Shown: positions 1 through 7,372 of the stretch, piece by piece | How positions within the stretch are numbered: position 1 is the first letter of the stretch | How the letters are laid out: every line of letters begins with the position of its first letter | Assembly: GCA_905233845.1 (NCBI GenBank) | Contig: CAJOFH010000021.1 | Span: 1 to 43,547 of the forward strand | From: an uncultured Muribaculaceae bacterium | GTDB taxonomy: Bacteria > Bacteroidota > Bacteroidia > Bacteroidales > Muribaculaceae | Direction: 5' to 3' | Length of the DNA: 43,547 nt | Made by a program: the position numbers and the translations under genes | The notes under the pieces: model-generated | What the model was told of the DNA's origin: nothing | Database searches by the model: none | The model's input: only the letters and a program-made list of their open reading frames with translations

Positions 1-97
<97 letters not shown>

Positions 98-100
98 AGA

Positions 101-134
101 GAGGACTCAGGAGAAATCCAGGGTCCTCTTTTTC
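101..134 (+). terminator. rRNA operon terminator
   Basis: A hairpin with a GAGGAC / GTCCTC stem is followed by a T run (TTTTTCC) just after the 5S gene. It fits an intrinsic terminator closing the rRNA operon. Confidence 0.8.
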
Positions 135-201
135 CTTTTCACACGCTTCTTAAACCATCACTATCATTTCTTGTCATAATGTAGACTTAATCGACAATAG
201 T

Positions 202-1548
202 ATGAACAAATATATGAAAGTTCGTTTGATACTTACCTCTCTTTTAGTGTGTTTGTTGAGTGTTGGCGCAAGTGCTGAGGCTCATGACATTCACGCCATT
301 CAGCCTTTTGCTCGCAATATGGCGAGGGTGATTCAGGATTTTGATCAAGCTCATGCCAAGAAGCATCAGCGTCCTGAGAAATTCTGCTCTATCCCTACTA
401 GCAATGACAAGTTTTGCTTGTTGTGGGTCAGTACCTTCGACGAGAGCTATGGATGTCTGTTCTCATCTACCAATGGCCGCCTCGATAAGGTGCTCGACGT
501 GGGCTTTAATACCGCTGGCGAGCATGTTGACCTCACGGTGCGCAATAACATCCTCATAGTCACTCGCAGCAATGCTGAGGGCGTATTTGTTGGTGCGGAG
601 TTCTATGCAATCAGTGGTGCTGGCATTCAGCCTCTTGATTTCACAATGAAGACCGTTGACGGCAAGGAGGTGTATGTCAACAGCGCGGGCAAGGAAATGA
701 AGCTTAATAAGGTGCAGAAGGAACTTGACAAAGGCTTGAAGAAGAATGAAGAACCACGGATTTACAACTCAGAGAACATGGAGTGGATTCCGTTCCGCAA
801 GATTGGCAATTTTATTGAAGCACAAGAAGATATTACGCTCTCTCAGCGACCAGTTCTCGCCTATGCCAACTATAAGTCCAACGAGTTCACGACCAAGGCG
901 CAGTCGATGCTGCCGGCCGAGAGCTACCGCCACATTATCTTCAAGAAGCAGGTGGGCGATGCCACGCTCAAGAGCAACGGCAACGCGAGCGCAGTTTACG
1001 CTCTCGATGACGCGAAGGCCATCAAGACCATGTTCCGTGGGTACAAGGACAATGAGCTGTTCCCCATCATCGCTACCGATGCTTATCTCGAGACCCATAA
1101 CATGATGCCTTTCAGCCGATGGAAATATCCTGAGAAGGTGACTCCTATGGAGCGTGAGAAGCAACAGGTTGTGAGTGATTATTTTGCTGGTAGGCCCATC
1201 AAGAATGCGCGATGGCTGGCAAACCTTGAAGAGAGCGACCGAAAACTCTATGCCGTTGAGTTCAGGAGTCAGGGCAATCAGGCGTTGGCGGTTATCGCAT
1301 GCTTCATTGGTAACAGGCTGGTGTCGACCTATGATATGTATGCTCTGGTCGACAGGAGCCGCAACTGGCTATGGACACCAGGCGACAAGGGCAACTTTAT
1401 GAACGCCTTGCCCGAGTTGCAGGGGTTGGCGACTACTGACGAAGGTTTCGAGCTCTATATGAGTCAGATGGTGGGCGACAAGCGCCACATGATAGTGCTG
1501 CGCGAGGTTAGCTCAATGTTTATCGAGCTTATCGATCAGGAGTTTTAA
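202..1548 (+). CDS. Secreted protein of unknown function
   Basis: This 448-residue protein starts with a signal peptide: a short basic start, a hydrophobic stretch (LILTSLLVCLLSVG) and an ASAEA-like cleavage site near residue 26. No membrane segment follows, so it should be periplasmic or exported. An in-frame ATG four codons downstream (position 214) is an alternative start. I recognise no domain; the rest looks like a mixed alpha/beta soluble protein with many charged residues. It is transcribed alone: the rRNA terminator lies upstream and it converges with the queuosine genes downstream. A heptad repeat begins three bases after its stop codon. I assign no function. Confidence 0.8.
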   Translation: MNKYMKVRLILTSLLVCLLSVGASAEAHDIHAIQPFARNMARVIQDFDQAHAKKHQRPEKFCSIPTSNDKFCLLWVSTFDESYGCLFSSTNGRLDKVLDVGFNTAGEHVDLTVRNNILIVTRSNAEGVFVGAEFYAISGAGIQPLDFTMKTVDGKEVYVNSAGKEMKLNKVQKELDKGLKKNEEPRIYNSENMEWIPFRKIGNFIEAQEDITLSQRPVLAYANYKSNEFTTKAQSMLPAESYRHIIFKKQVGDATLKSNGNASAVYALDDAKAIKTMFRGYKDNELFPIIATDAYLETHNMMPFSRWKYPEKVTPMEREKQQVVSDYFAGRPIKNARWLANLEESDRKLYAVEFRSQGNQALAVIACFIGNRLVSTYDMYALVDRSRNWLWTPGDKGNFMNALPELQGLATTDEGFELYMSQMVGDKRHMIVLREVSSMFIELIDQEF

Positions 1549-1550
1549 TC

Positions 1551-1592
1551 AATGCTCAATGCATAATGCATAATGCACAATGCACAATTAGG
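1551..1592. repeat. 7-bp degenerate tandem repeat (AATGCAY type)
   Basis: Six consecutive heptads start at 1551, 1558, 1565, 1572, 1579 and 1586. Units are AATGCTC, AATGCAT (twice), AATGCAC (twice) and a decayed AATTAGG. It fills the gap between the convergent ends of the secreted-protein gene and queE. The same heptad appears inverted (ATTGTGC, ATTATGC) at 17794-17828. Confidence 0.85.
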
Positions 1593-1604
1593 ACTGTGCT
1601 TTGA

Positions 1605-2192
1605 TTACTTGATTCCCAGCATTTTGTGGGTTTGTAGTGAGAGACGCCAGGTGGGATTGTTGAGCACGGCGGCTACTGTGGCTTGAAGACCTGCGATGCG
1701 TTGGCGAGGGTTGTCGACGTAGCAGGGCTGCAGGAAGCGGTGCTTGGCCACGATGCTGTCATACTGGCTAAGGTCTTGGCCAGTGTAGACCACTTTGAGC
1801 TCGTCGCAGCGCGTGAGCACGCAAGGCAGAGCTTTTCCACCTTGGAATACCGTTTTGGGTGATAGCGTTACCCAGTCGATGCCGTCGGGCAATGGTCGCG
1901 TGCCGTTGGTCTCGATGGCTATTGTTTTCCCCGTCATTTTCAGGGCTTTGATAAGCTCGTTGTCGACGAATAGCGCCGGTTCACCGCCAGTGAGCACGAT
2001 GAGTGGCGCGTTGGGAAAGCGCATCACCTCTTCCACAAGTTGCGGCAGCGACATCATGGTGTGGCTCTCATGCTCGGTGTCGCAGAAGGCGCACCGCAGG
2101 TTACATCCGCTGAAGCGGATGAACACGCTTGCAGTGCCGGTGTTAAAACCTTCGCCCTGAAGTGAATAGAATATTTCGTTGACTGGATACAT
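1605..2192 (-). CDS. queE: 7-carboxy-7-deazaguanine synthase QueE
   Basis: QueE is a radical-SAM enzyme that converts 6-carboxytetrahydropterin to 7-carboxy-7-deazaguanine in queuosine biosynthesis. The 195-residue protein has the cluster-binding CX3CX2C motif (Cys30, Cys34, Cys37 in SGCNLRCAFCD) and a conserved IFYSLQGEG start. A TGGEPAL segment matches the SAM-binding GGE motif. I place the start at 2192 because MYPVNEIFYSLQGEG begins there. The frame stays open to 2276, but that extension is only translated heptad repeat. It is the last gene of queF-queC-queD-queE. No Shine-Dalgarno is evident, which is common in Bacteroidetes. Confidence 0.95.
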   Translation of the reverse strand: MYPVNEIFYSLQGEGFNTGTASVFIRFSGCNLRCAFCDTEHESHTMMSLPQLVEEVMRFPNAPLIVLTGGEPALFVDNELIKALKMTGKTIAIETNGTRPLPDGIDWVTLSPKTVFQGGKALPCVLTRCDELKVVYTGQDLSQYDSIVAKHRFLQPCYVDNPRQRIAGLQATVAAVLNNPTWRLSLQTHKMLGIK

Positions 2193-2199
2193 GGATAAA

Positions 2200-2276
2200 A
2201 AGTAGGAAGTAGGAAGGATGAAGTAGGAAGTGCAAAAGTGGCTCACCACTCTCTCCTCTCCCTTCTTCACTCTCAC
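2200..2276. repeat. 7-bp degenerate tandem repeat between queD and queE
   Basis: Eleven heptads in strict phase run from 2200 to 2276. The first six are purine-rich (AAGTAGG three times, AAGGATG, AAGTGCA, AAAGTGG) and the last five pyrimidine-rich (CTCACCA, CTCTCTC, CTCTCCC, TTCTTCA, CTCTCAC). The tract makes up nearly the whole spacer between two genes of one operon, so it is probably transcribed. Confidence 0.8.
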
Positions 2277-2285
2277 CTTGAAAGG

Positions 2286-2621
2286 TTACTCGTCCTTGAC
2301 GTAGCTTGCCATGTTGTCGCGTGACTCCCACACGTCGGCACGGTAGCAGTTGGGCACGGTCTCAACCACCCAATGTGCGATGTTCTCGGCGGTGGGATTG
2401 AATTTGAGCACCTCGTTAAGGTTCTTGTGGTCGATGCGGTCGTGGATGAGCTTCTTGATGAGCGTGAAGTCACACACCAAGCCATTGCTGTCGAGCTCTT
2501 TAGCCTTGCAGTAGACCTTAATAATCCAGTTGTGTCCGTGCAGGTTCTCGCACTTGCTCTCATAGTCAAGATAGAGCTGGTGGCACGACGATATTTCAAG
2601 CGTTTTTTCTACGTAATACAT
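2286..2621 (-). CDS. queD: 6-carboxy-5,6,7,8-tetrahydropterin synthase QueD
   Basis: QueD converts dihydroneopterin triphosphate to 6-carboxytetrahydropterin, the second step of the queuosine precursor pathway after GTP cyclohydrolase I. At 111 residues it has normal family length. The zinc ligands are visible as His14 (SSCHQL), His28 and His30 (NLHGHNW), with the catalytic Cys24 in SKCENLHGH. The VCDF segment and the C-terminal WESRDN, containing the substrate-binding Glu, also fit. It lies between queC and queE on the same strand, separated from each by a short-repeat spacer. No folE is present here, so the substrate must come from a gene elsewhere. Confidence 0.96.
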   Translation of the reverse strand: MYYVEKTLEISSCHQLYLDYESKCENLHGHNWIIKVYCKAKELDSNGLVCDFTLIKKLIHDRIDHKNLNEVLKFNPTAENIAHWVVETVPNCYRADVWESRDNMASYVKDE

Positions 2622-2652
2622 TGTTTTGTTTATCGTTATTCGTTTTAATTTC

Positions 2653-2688
2653 CTATATTTCCTAGAATTTCTTGATTATCTAGGTGAT
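2653..2688. repeat. 9-bp CTAG-type tandem repeat between queC and queD
   Basis: Four 9-bp units start at 2653, 2662, 2671 and 2680, headed CTAT, CTAG, CTTG and CTAG. It is a decayed member of the CTAG nonamer family seen intact at 16338, 35661 and 39693, and lies inside the que operon. Confidence 0.7.
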
Positions 2689-2694
2689 TGTGCA

Positions 2695-3354
2695 TCATGC
2701 ATTCTCGTAAGGGGTGGGGTCGGGGATGCCAGCGTCGCGCAGGGCTTCGATGCGCTCACGGCAGGTGCCGCACTTGCCACAGTGCTTCTCGCCACCCTTG
2801 TAGCACGAGTAGGTCATCGCGTAGTCCACTCCCAGTGCCTTGCCATGGCGCGCGATGTCGGTCTTGCTCAGCTTGGTGTAGGGAGCGAAGACCTCTACGC
2901 CCTCGTAGGTGCCTTGCTGGGTGGCTTGCGACATAGCGTCGATGAAGCTCTGACGGCAGTCGGGGTAGATGGTGTGGTCGCCGGCATGGTTGGCAATCAT
3001 CACGCGGTGAAGGCCGTTGCTCTCGGCAATGCCGCAGGCTATGGCAAGCATTATGCCGTTGCGGAAAGGCACCACCGTCGCCTTCATGTTCTCGTCGTCG
3101 TAGTTGCCCTCTGGGATTGCGTCGGGGCTCTCTAGCAGCGCGCTCTTGAAGTAGCGGTGCATGAAGTCGAGCGGGATGATGATGTGCTTGATGCCTAATG
3201 ACTCGCACTGCTTCACGGCGTACTGCTGCTCGCGGTGGTTCTGCGTGGAGCCATAATCGAAAGTTATAGCCATAGCAATCTCATCGCGGTACTCATGCAG
3301 CATCGTGCACGAGTCCATGCCTCCCGAGAGGATTATCACAGCGTCTTTTGCCAT
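2695..3354 (-). CDS. queC: 7-cyano-7-deazaguanine synthase QueC
   Basis: QueC uses ATP and ammonia to turn 7-carboxy-7-deazaguanine into preQ0. The 219-residue protein has the PP-loop ATP pyrophosphatase motif SGGMDS at residues 10-15. It also has the four-cysteine zinc site near the C terminus (Cys184, Cys192, Cys195, Cys198 in CYKGGEKHCGKCGTC). The VPFRNGIM segment is typical of QueC. The start at 3354 gives the expected MAKDAVIILSGG N terminus, nine bases after the queF stop codon, so the two genes are co-transcribed. All core residues are intact. Confidence 0.97.
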   Translation of the reverse strand: MAKDAVIILSGGMDSCTMLHEYRDEIAMAITFDYGSTQNHREQQYAVKQCESLGIKHIIIPLDFMHRYFKSALLESPDAIPEGNYDDENMKATVVPFRNGIMLAIACGIAESNGLHRVMIANHAGDHTIYPDCRQSFIDAMSQATQQGTYEGVEVFAPYTKLSKTDIARHGKALGVDYAMTYSCYKGGEKHCGKCGTCRERIEALRDAGIPDPTPYENA

Positions 3355-3363
3355 AGTACAAGC

Positions 3364-3837
3364 TTATTTGCAGTTGTTGAAACTCTCCAGCTGGCGCTGG
3401 CGCACAAGCTCTTGATGCTCACTGTCGCCATAGTTGGCAAACGGCACTATCGCTATGCCGCCGCGAGGATTAAAGTAGCCCGTGACCTCCAGGTATTTAG
3501 GATTCATGAGCTTCACAAGGTCTTTCATGATGATGTTCACGCAGTCCTCGTGGAAGTCGCCCTGGTTCCTGAAGCTGAATAGGTAGAGCTTCAAGCTCTT
3601 GCTCTCAACCATGCGCTGGCGAGGGATGTAACGGATGACGATGCGTCCAAAGTCGGGCTGACCGGTGATGGGGCACAGCGCGGTGAACTCAGGGCAGTCG
3701 AAGGTCACAACATACTCGTTGTCGGGGTGCATGTTATCAAACGTCTCCAGCACCTCGGGGTTGTACTTGTCTTCATACTTCGTGCCCTGGTTGCCCAGCA
3801 GTGTGATGCCGCCTGTTGTGTCTTTGTCTCGTGACAT
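3364..3837 (-). CDS. queF: NADPH-dependent preQ0 reductase QueF
   Basis: QueF reduces the nitrile of preQ0 to the aminomethyl group of preQ1, which is then inserted into tRNAs with GUN anticodons. At 157 residues this is the short unimodular type. The catalytic Cys55 and general-acid Asp62 lie in [13 protein letters not shown]. The binding motif with Glu78 is in [10 protein letters not shown], and His94 in FHEDC. It is the first que gene on this transcript. No clear promoter lies between it and the upstream tRNA-Gln, only a hairpin, so it may be reached by read-through from the tRNA promoter. I see no preQ1 riboswitch. Confidence 0.96.
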   Translation of the reverse strand: MSRDKDTTGGITLLGNQGTKYEDKYNPEVLETFDNMHPDNEYVVTFDCPEFTALCPITGQPDFGRIVIRYIPRQRMVESKSLKLYLFSFRNQGDFHEDCVNIIMKDLVKLMNPKYLEVTGYFNPRGGIAIVPFANYGDSEHQELVRQRQLESFNNCK

Positions 3838-3886
3838 AGTTTATAAGTATTCAGTTGTCTTTAATGATGGATACTCTCCCTATTAC

Positions 3887-3918
3887 CAAAGAGAGCCAAC
3901 CTAACTGGCTGGCTCTCT
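3887..3918 (-). terminator. Hairpin between tRNA-Gln and queF
   Basis: A perfect 9-bp stem (AGAGAGCCA / TGGCTCTCT) with an 11-base loop lies just downstream of tRNA-Gln in transcription order. Only three T residues follow, so it would be a weak terminator. It could be a partial attenuator, a processing site for the tRNA 3' trailer, or both. Confidence 0.55.
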
Positions 3919-3923
3919 GGAGG

Positions 3924-3994
3924 TTGTCCTACCCGGACTCGAACCAGGAAATGCGGCACCAAAAACCGTTGTGTTACCATTACACTATAGGACA
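3924..3994 (-). tRNA. tRNA-Gln (anticodon UUG)
   Basis: The minus strand folds as a full cloverleaf. The acceptor stem is TGTCCTA / TAGGACA with discriminator A. The D arm is GTGT / ACAC, the anticodon loop TTTTGGT has anticodon TTG, the variable loop is ATTT, and the T arm has a CCTGG / CCGGG stem with TTCGAGT loop. The outermost anticodon-stem pair is an A-C mismatch. CCA is not encoded. UUG reads CAA (Gln). Gln tRNA is not a queuosine substrate, so the adjacency to que genes is not explained by substrate identity. Confidence 0.93.
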
Positions 3995-4033
3995 ATCTTA
4001 ACATCATGAGACCCTTAAGTCCCAAATGCGGTG

Positions 4034-4065
4034 CAAAATTACTGCAGTTTCACCAATCTACCAAA
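4034..4065 (-). promoter_or_regulatory. Promoter of tRNA-Gln (and possibly queFCDE)
   Basis: On the minus strand a TTTG (4065-4062) is followed after exactly 20 bases by TAATTTTG (4041-4034), matching the Bacteroidetes -33 TTTG and -7 TAnnTTTG consensus. It lies about 40 bases before the mature tRNA 5' end. Confidence 0.75.
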
Positions 4066-4084
4066 TTTTTTGCCATTTTTTTTG

Positions 4085-4147
4085 TTTCAGACAATTGACT
4101 TGGTGTTTTTTCAGACAATTTGTGCCTTGTTTTTTTAAGACAATTAA
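4085..4147. repeat. CAGACAATT short repeats, spacing 24-25 bp
   Basis: Three copies of MAGACAATT occur at 4088, 4112 and 4137, each preceded by a T-rich run. It borders the larger repeat cluster and lies just upstream of the tRNA-Gln promoter. No gene is visible here. Confidence 0.5.
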
Positions 4148-4175
4148 TGACAATTAAAAATAAGTTCATTGTCGC

Positions 4176-4655
4176 TGGGACAATTTTCGAAAAAAAATTT
4201 GAGCACCGCGCCTGCGGTGCAATACATTGACAACCCCTAGGAGTGTGTGGGACACTTTTTGAAAAAAAATTTTGAAGCGGAGGTTTTGGTTGGTCGAACA
4301 ACGAACAGCGATATTTCGAATAATCGAATATAACACTAGGAGACATCGGACTCGGTTTGTTTTGACAAGGTGAACAAGATTTTTCATGGTTTGGGACAGT
4401 TTTTGAAAAAAAGATTTTGATGGTTTTGGAGTTTTTGACCAGAAAAATGGGGGTTTTTGGTCAAAAACGGAAGTGGTTTGGGACAGTTTTTGAAAAAAAT
4501 TTTTTGAACATCGCACCTGCTGTGTAATACGACGACTACCCTCAGAACGTGGTTGGGACAGTTTTTGAAAAAAATTGTGCACCGCGCCTGCGGTGCAATA
4601 CATTGACAACTCCTAGGAGTGTATGGGACATTTTTGAAAAAAAAATTTTTTCATG
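4176..4655. repeat. ~72-bp hairpin-bearing repeat cluster (six cores)
   Basis: Six copies of a core TGGGACAN followed by a T run, TCGA/TGA, an A run and a T run start near 4176, 4248, 4392, 4479, 4554 and 4624. Intervals are about 72, 144, 87, 75 and 70 bases. The full unit also holds a perfect 7-bp hairpin, GCACCGC-GCCT-GCGGTGC (4203-4220 and 4579-4596), with a decayed copy near 4510-4526. The 52-bp segments 4203-4254 and 4579-4630 differ at only two positions. Minus-strand frames over the cluster give repeated FFQKLSQ-like peptides with no credible start or domain, so I treat it as non-coding. Confidence 0.85.
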
Positions 4656-4847
4656 ATGATTCCTTTCTTTATAATAATTTAATGTACGCATGTGCGCAAA
4701 GATAATGTGGTGGAGAATGGGAAACAACATAAAAAAAATAGGGGAGAGGGCGGAGTGATTGACGGCGACTGCGTCGCCGAGTACACAGACGGAATTATTG
4801 AGTGAGGCTGTGGCTCGCAGTTCATTGACAGAAGGCTGGAGCATGAT

Positions 4848-4883
4848 AAAAAAGACAAGGGCAACGGGGTTGTTGCTCTTGTC
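4848..4883 (-). terminator. Terminator of tyrS
   Basis: Read on the minus strand, GACAAGAGCAAC pairs with GTTGCCCTTGTC across a short loop, with one mismatch, and six T residues follow. It lies about 110 bases after the tyrS stop codon. Confidence 0.8.
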
Positions 4884-4907
4884 TTTTGTTTTGGGTGGAG
4901 AGGAGGC

Positions 4908-4977
4908 TTTCCTCTCAGCTTTTTTCTCTCGACTCTTTTCTCTCGACTCTTTTCTCTTGCCTCTTTCCTCTTGCCTT
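4908..4977. repeat. 7-bp degenerate tandem repeat after tyrS
   Basis: Ten heptads in unbroken phase start at 4908, with units TTTCCTC, TCAGCTT, TTTTCTC (three times), TCGACTC (twice), TTGCCTC, TTTCCTC and TTGCCTT. A 14-bp higher-order unit (TTTTCTCTCGACTC) is repeated exactly. It lies between the tyrS stop codon and its terminator, so it would form part of the tyrS 3' untranslated region. Confidence 0.88.
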
Positions 4978-4990
4978 GTGGCGAAGCTGC

Positions 4991-6283
4991 TTACTTGGCG
5001 ATGAGGAGGAAGTAGTTTTTCTTGCCGCGCTGGGCGAGGATGTACTTGTCGTTGAGGAGGAAGGAGTTGTCGATTGTCATGTTTGGATCGGCAATCTTCT
5101 CTTTGTTGATGCTTACGCCACCGCCTTGTGTCATCTTGCGCATCTCTCCCTTGCTTGGGAAGACGGCTGCGCTGTCGGTGAGGAGGTTGATGGCTGGCAC
5201 GCCTGCGCTGAGTGCGTCGAGGCTTACCTCGAACTGTGGCACGCCTTCGAAAACGGCGAGCAGAGTGTCCTCGTCGATTTTGTGGAGGATGTCTTTAGCT
5301 TTGTTGCTGAAGAGGATTTGTGAAGCCTCGACAGCCATCTCATAGTCCTGCTCTGAGTGTACCATAATGGTAATCTCTTTAGCAAGACGTTTTTGCAAAG
5401 GTCTCAAGCCTGGGTCGCGCTCCTGCTCTTCTTCGAGGGCTTTGATTTCCTCTTGTGGCAGATCGGTGAAGATTTTGATGTACTTGGCAGCGTCGAGATC
5501 GCTGACGTTGAGCCAGAACTGGTAGAACTTGTAGGGCGATGTGCGCTTGGGGTCGAGCCACACGTTTCCGCTCTCGGTCTTTCCGAACTTGCCGCCGTCG
5601 GCCTTGGTGATGAGTGGGCAGGTGATGGCGAACGCCTCGCCGCCGGCGATGCGACGGATAAGCTCGGTGCCGGTGGTGATGTTACCCCACTGGTCGCTGC
5701 CACCCATCTGGAGTCGGCATCCCTCGTGCTCATAGAGGTAGAGGAAGTCGTAGCCCTGAAGCAGCTGGTAGCTGAACTCGGTGAATGACATACCGTGGTC
5801 GGCGTTAGCTGCCAAGCGTTTTTTGACGCTGTCCTTAGCCATCATATAGTTGACGGTGATGTGCTTGCCGATGTCGCGGATGAAGTTCAGGAACGAGAAC
5901 TCCTTCATCCAGTCGTAGTTGTTGACGAGGATGGCGTGGTTAGGAGCATCGCTGTCGAAGTCGAGGAAATGAGCGAGCTGAGCCTTGATGGCCTCCTGGT
6001 TGTGGCGCAGAGTATCCTCGTCAATGAGCTTGCGCTCCTGCGACTTCATCGAGGGGTCGCCAATCATTCCTGTAGCACCACCGATGAGTGCGATGGGACG
6101 GTGTCCAGCGCGCTGGAAGTGCTTGAGCATCATGATGCTCACGAGGTGTCCAATATGCAGCGAGTCGGCAGTTGGGTCGATTCCGACGTAGGCCGATGTC
6201 ATTTCCTTGTTGAGTTGTTCTTCGGTGCCTGGCATGATGTTGGCAATCATTCCACGCCAGGTGAGTTCTTCTACAAAGTTCAT
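4991..6283 (-). CDS. tyrS: Tyrosyl-tRNA synthetase
   Basis: This class I synthetase charges tRNA-Tyr. The 430-residue protein has the Rossmann signature HIGH at residues 43-46. The KMSKS-equivalent KFGKT is at 232-236, the form usual for bacterial TyrRS. The tyrosine and tRNA-binding segment is QLLQGYDF / [10 protein letters not shown], and an S4-like RNA-binding tail ends in [13 protein letters not shown]. Length and start ([13 protein letters not shown]) match the family. It is transcribed alone, with its own promoter and terminator. tRNA-Tyr is a queuosine substrate and the que genes are about 1 kb away; this may be coincidence. Confidence 0.98.
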   Translation of the reverse strand: MNFVEELTWRGMIANIMPGTEEQLNKEMTSAYVGIDPTADSLHIGHLVSIMMLKHFQRAGHRPIALIGGATGMIGDPSMKSQERKLIDEDTLRHNQEAIKAQLAHFLDFDSDAPNHAILVNNYDWMKEFSFLNFIRDIGKHITVNYMMAKDSVKKRLAANADHGMSFTEFSYQLLQGYDFLYLYEHEGCRLQMGGSDQWGNITTGTELIRRIAGGEAFAITCPLITKADGGKFGKTESGNVWLDPKRTSPYKFYQFWLNVSDLDAAKYIKIFTDLPQEEIKALEEEQERDPGLRPLQKRLAKEITIMVHSEQDYEMAVEASQILFSNKAKDILHKIDEDTLLAVFEGVPQFEVSLDALSAGVPAINLLTDSAAVFPSKGEMRKMTQGGGVSINKEKIADPNMTIDNSFLLNDKYILAQRGKKNYFLLIAK

Positions 6284-6327
6284 AGTTCAATTATGTGTTT
6301 TTAGTGAATATTCTTTTATTACGGGTG

Positions 6328-6355
6328 CAAAGGTAGTAATTTTTTTGGTAGCAAA
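6328..6355 (-). promoter_or_regulatory. Promoter of tyrS
   Basis: TACCTTTG (6335-6328, minus strand) matches TAnnTTTG. A TTTG lies 16 bases further upstream (6355-6352), slightly closer than usual. It is about 45 bases before the tyrS start codon. Confidence 0.6.
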
Positions 6356-6362
6356 AAAATTA

Positions 6363-6404
6363 GTGGAACGTGGAACGTGGATGGAGAATTGGAAAATGAT
6401 TGGA
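6363..6404. repeat. 7-bp degenerate tandem repeat upstream of tyrS
   Basis: Heptads GTGGAAC, GTGGAAC and GTGGATG start at 6363, followed by decayed units GAGAATT, GGAAAAT and GATTGGA in the same phase. Confidence 0.6.
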
Positions 6405-6408
6405 TTAA

Positions 6409-6515
6409 CCCCCAGTGTCGCTTGCTGCACAAGGAACACTGGGGGTGTTGTTGACAATTAGCCATCAAAAACTCTTTATCATACTCCCCCCCACCCCCCT
6501 CTATCTTAGAGGGGG
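6409..6515. other. Two hairpins between tyrS and the 6576 gene
   Basis: The gap 6284-6575 has no gene. It holds a perfect 10-bp inverted repeat, CCCCCAGTGT / ACACTGGGGG (6409-6445, 17-base loop), and a second one, CCCCCTC / GAGGGGG (6495-6515), after a C-rich run. Neither has a proper T run. They may end or stabilise the transcript of the 6576-7262 gene. Confidence 0.55.
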
Positions 6516-6575
6516 AGCTTAAAATGCTGAATATAAGGACAAATAACGTTGAACTCGGGTTGAAGTGGTGTTAGA

Positions 6576-7262
6576 TTACATGCCGTAGGCGGCGAGGATT
6601 GTGCGCCACTTGCTGGGGAGTTTAGACTTCTTGCTGGTCTCGCAGATTTTGTTGGCAGCTACATTGTCGCAGTTGTCGCCCTTTATTACGGTGTAACGGC
6701 GTTTCACTCCATATTCGGCATAGGCCTTAGGGTCGGTGATTTCGATAAGAGTCTCATCGGCCACCAAGCGGTTGCCTTTCCAGCTGTAGCAAGTGTAGTA
6801 CTCCGAGCAGTAGCTGCCCGAGCCTTGCCCCACAAAGAACTTCTTGCTGGGGTTCATCAGGAAGTTACCATTGAGGTAGTCTTTGCTGATCATGGGAACG
6901 AACTCGCCCCTGTTGTCATCCCAGAGCAAAATTGTACTGTAGTTGCGCGATGCAGCGGGTCCCACCATGATGTCGATGTTGCCGTCGAAGTTTGCATCAA
7001 GGTAGTGCAGGTCACCGTTAGTAACCTCGAAGTTGAACGACTGAGACAGGTGGCGACCACGGTAGATGTTCACTTTGTAGTTTCCGTCGTCTTGTTCCTC
7101 GGTGGCGGCTTTCAGGAACGGGAGAGAAGTTGGGCAGCTTTGAACGCTGTAGAATCCATACTTGTCGGTCTTGACGGGGATGTCGGATTTAGCTTGTGCC
7201 GAAGCAGTGATGTTTCCAATAGCAATGATTGCTATCGCAAGAAAACTGATAACGTGTCTCAT
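6576..7262 (-). CDS. Secreted protein of unknown function with an FG-GAP-like segment
   Basis: The 228-residue product has a clear signal peptide (hydrophobic residues 5-18, cleavage near ASAQA at 20-24). The middle contains YLDANFDGNIDIMVG, which resembles the calcium-binding loop of FG-GAP/VCBS repeats (DxNxDGxxD). Four cysteines in the second half could form disulfides. No enzyme motif is recognised. Its likely site is the periplasm or outside. The downstream neighbour tyrS has its own promoter; the upstream neighbour is the secreted hydrolase at 7373, 110 bases away, so the two could share a transcript. Function unknown. Confidence 0.75.
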   Translation of the reverse strand: MRHVISFLAIAIIAIGNITASAQAKSDIPVKTDKYGFYSVQSCPTSLPFLKAATEEQDDGNYKVNIYRGRHLSQSFNFEVTNGDLHYLDANFDGNIDIMVGPAASRNYSTILLWDDNRGEFVPMISKDYLNGNFLMNPSKKFFVGQGSGSYCSEYYTCYSWKGNRLVADETLIEITDPKAYAEYGVKRRYTVIKGDNCDNVAANKICETSKKSKLPSKWRTILAAYGM

Positions 7263-7332
7263 AAGATAATAGTTGAGTAGTTGAATATTGGTTATTTGAT
7301 GTTTTGTAGACTCGGGAAATTACTAAAAGTTT

Positions 7333-7350
7333 AACCCAAATCGGTCATTA
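7333..7350 (-). other. 18-bp post-stop motif, copy 1
   Basis: The minus strand reads TAATGACCGATTTGGGTT, starting 22 bases after the hydrolase stop codon. It differs by one base from the copies at 13571 and 20855, which also directly follow stop codons in the sense direction. Confidence 0.6.
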
Positions 7351-7372
7351 GGCCGACGGCAGGTTATTTTTT

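Noticed and set aside
2193-2276. N-terminal extension of QueE
   Set aside because: The extra 28 residues are translated heptad repeat. Family members begin at the MYPVNEIFYSLQGEG-equivalent position.
3838-3923. preQ1 riboswitch before queF
   Set aside because: I see no C-rich loop with an A-rich tail pseudoknot pattern. The region holds only the AGAGAGCCA hairpin.
4050-4844. Three overlapping minus-strand open frames of 98-147 codons
   Set aside because: They cover the repeat cluster, give low-complexity FFQKLSQ-like peptides only because the DNA is repetitive, and lack promoters, ribosome-binding sites and family resemblance.
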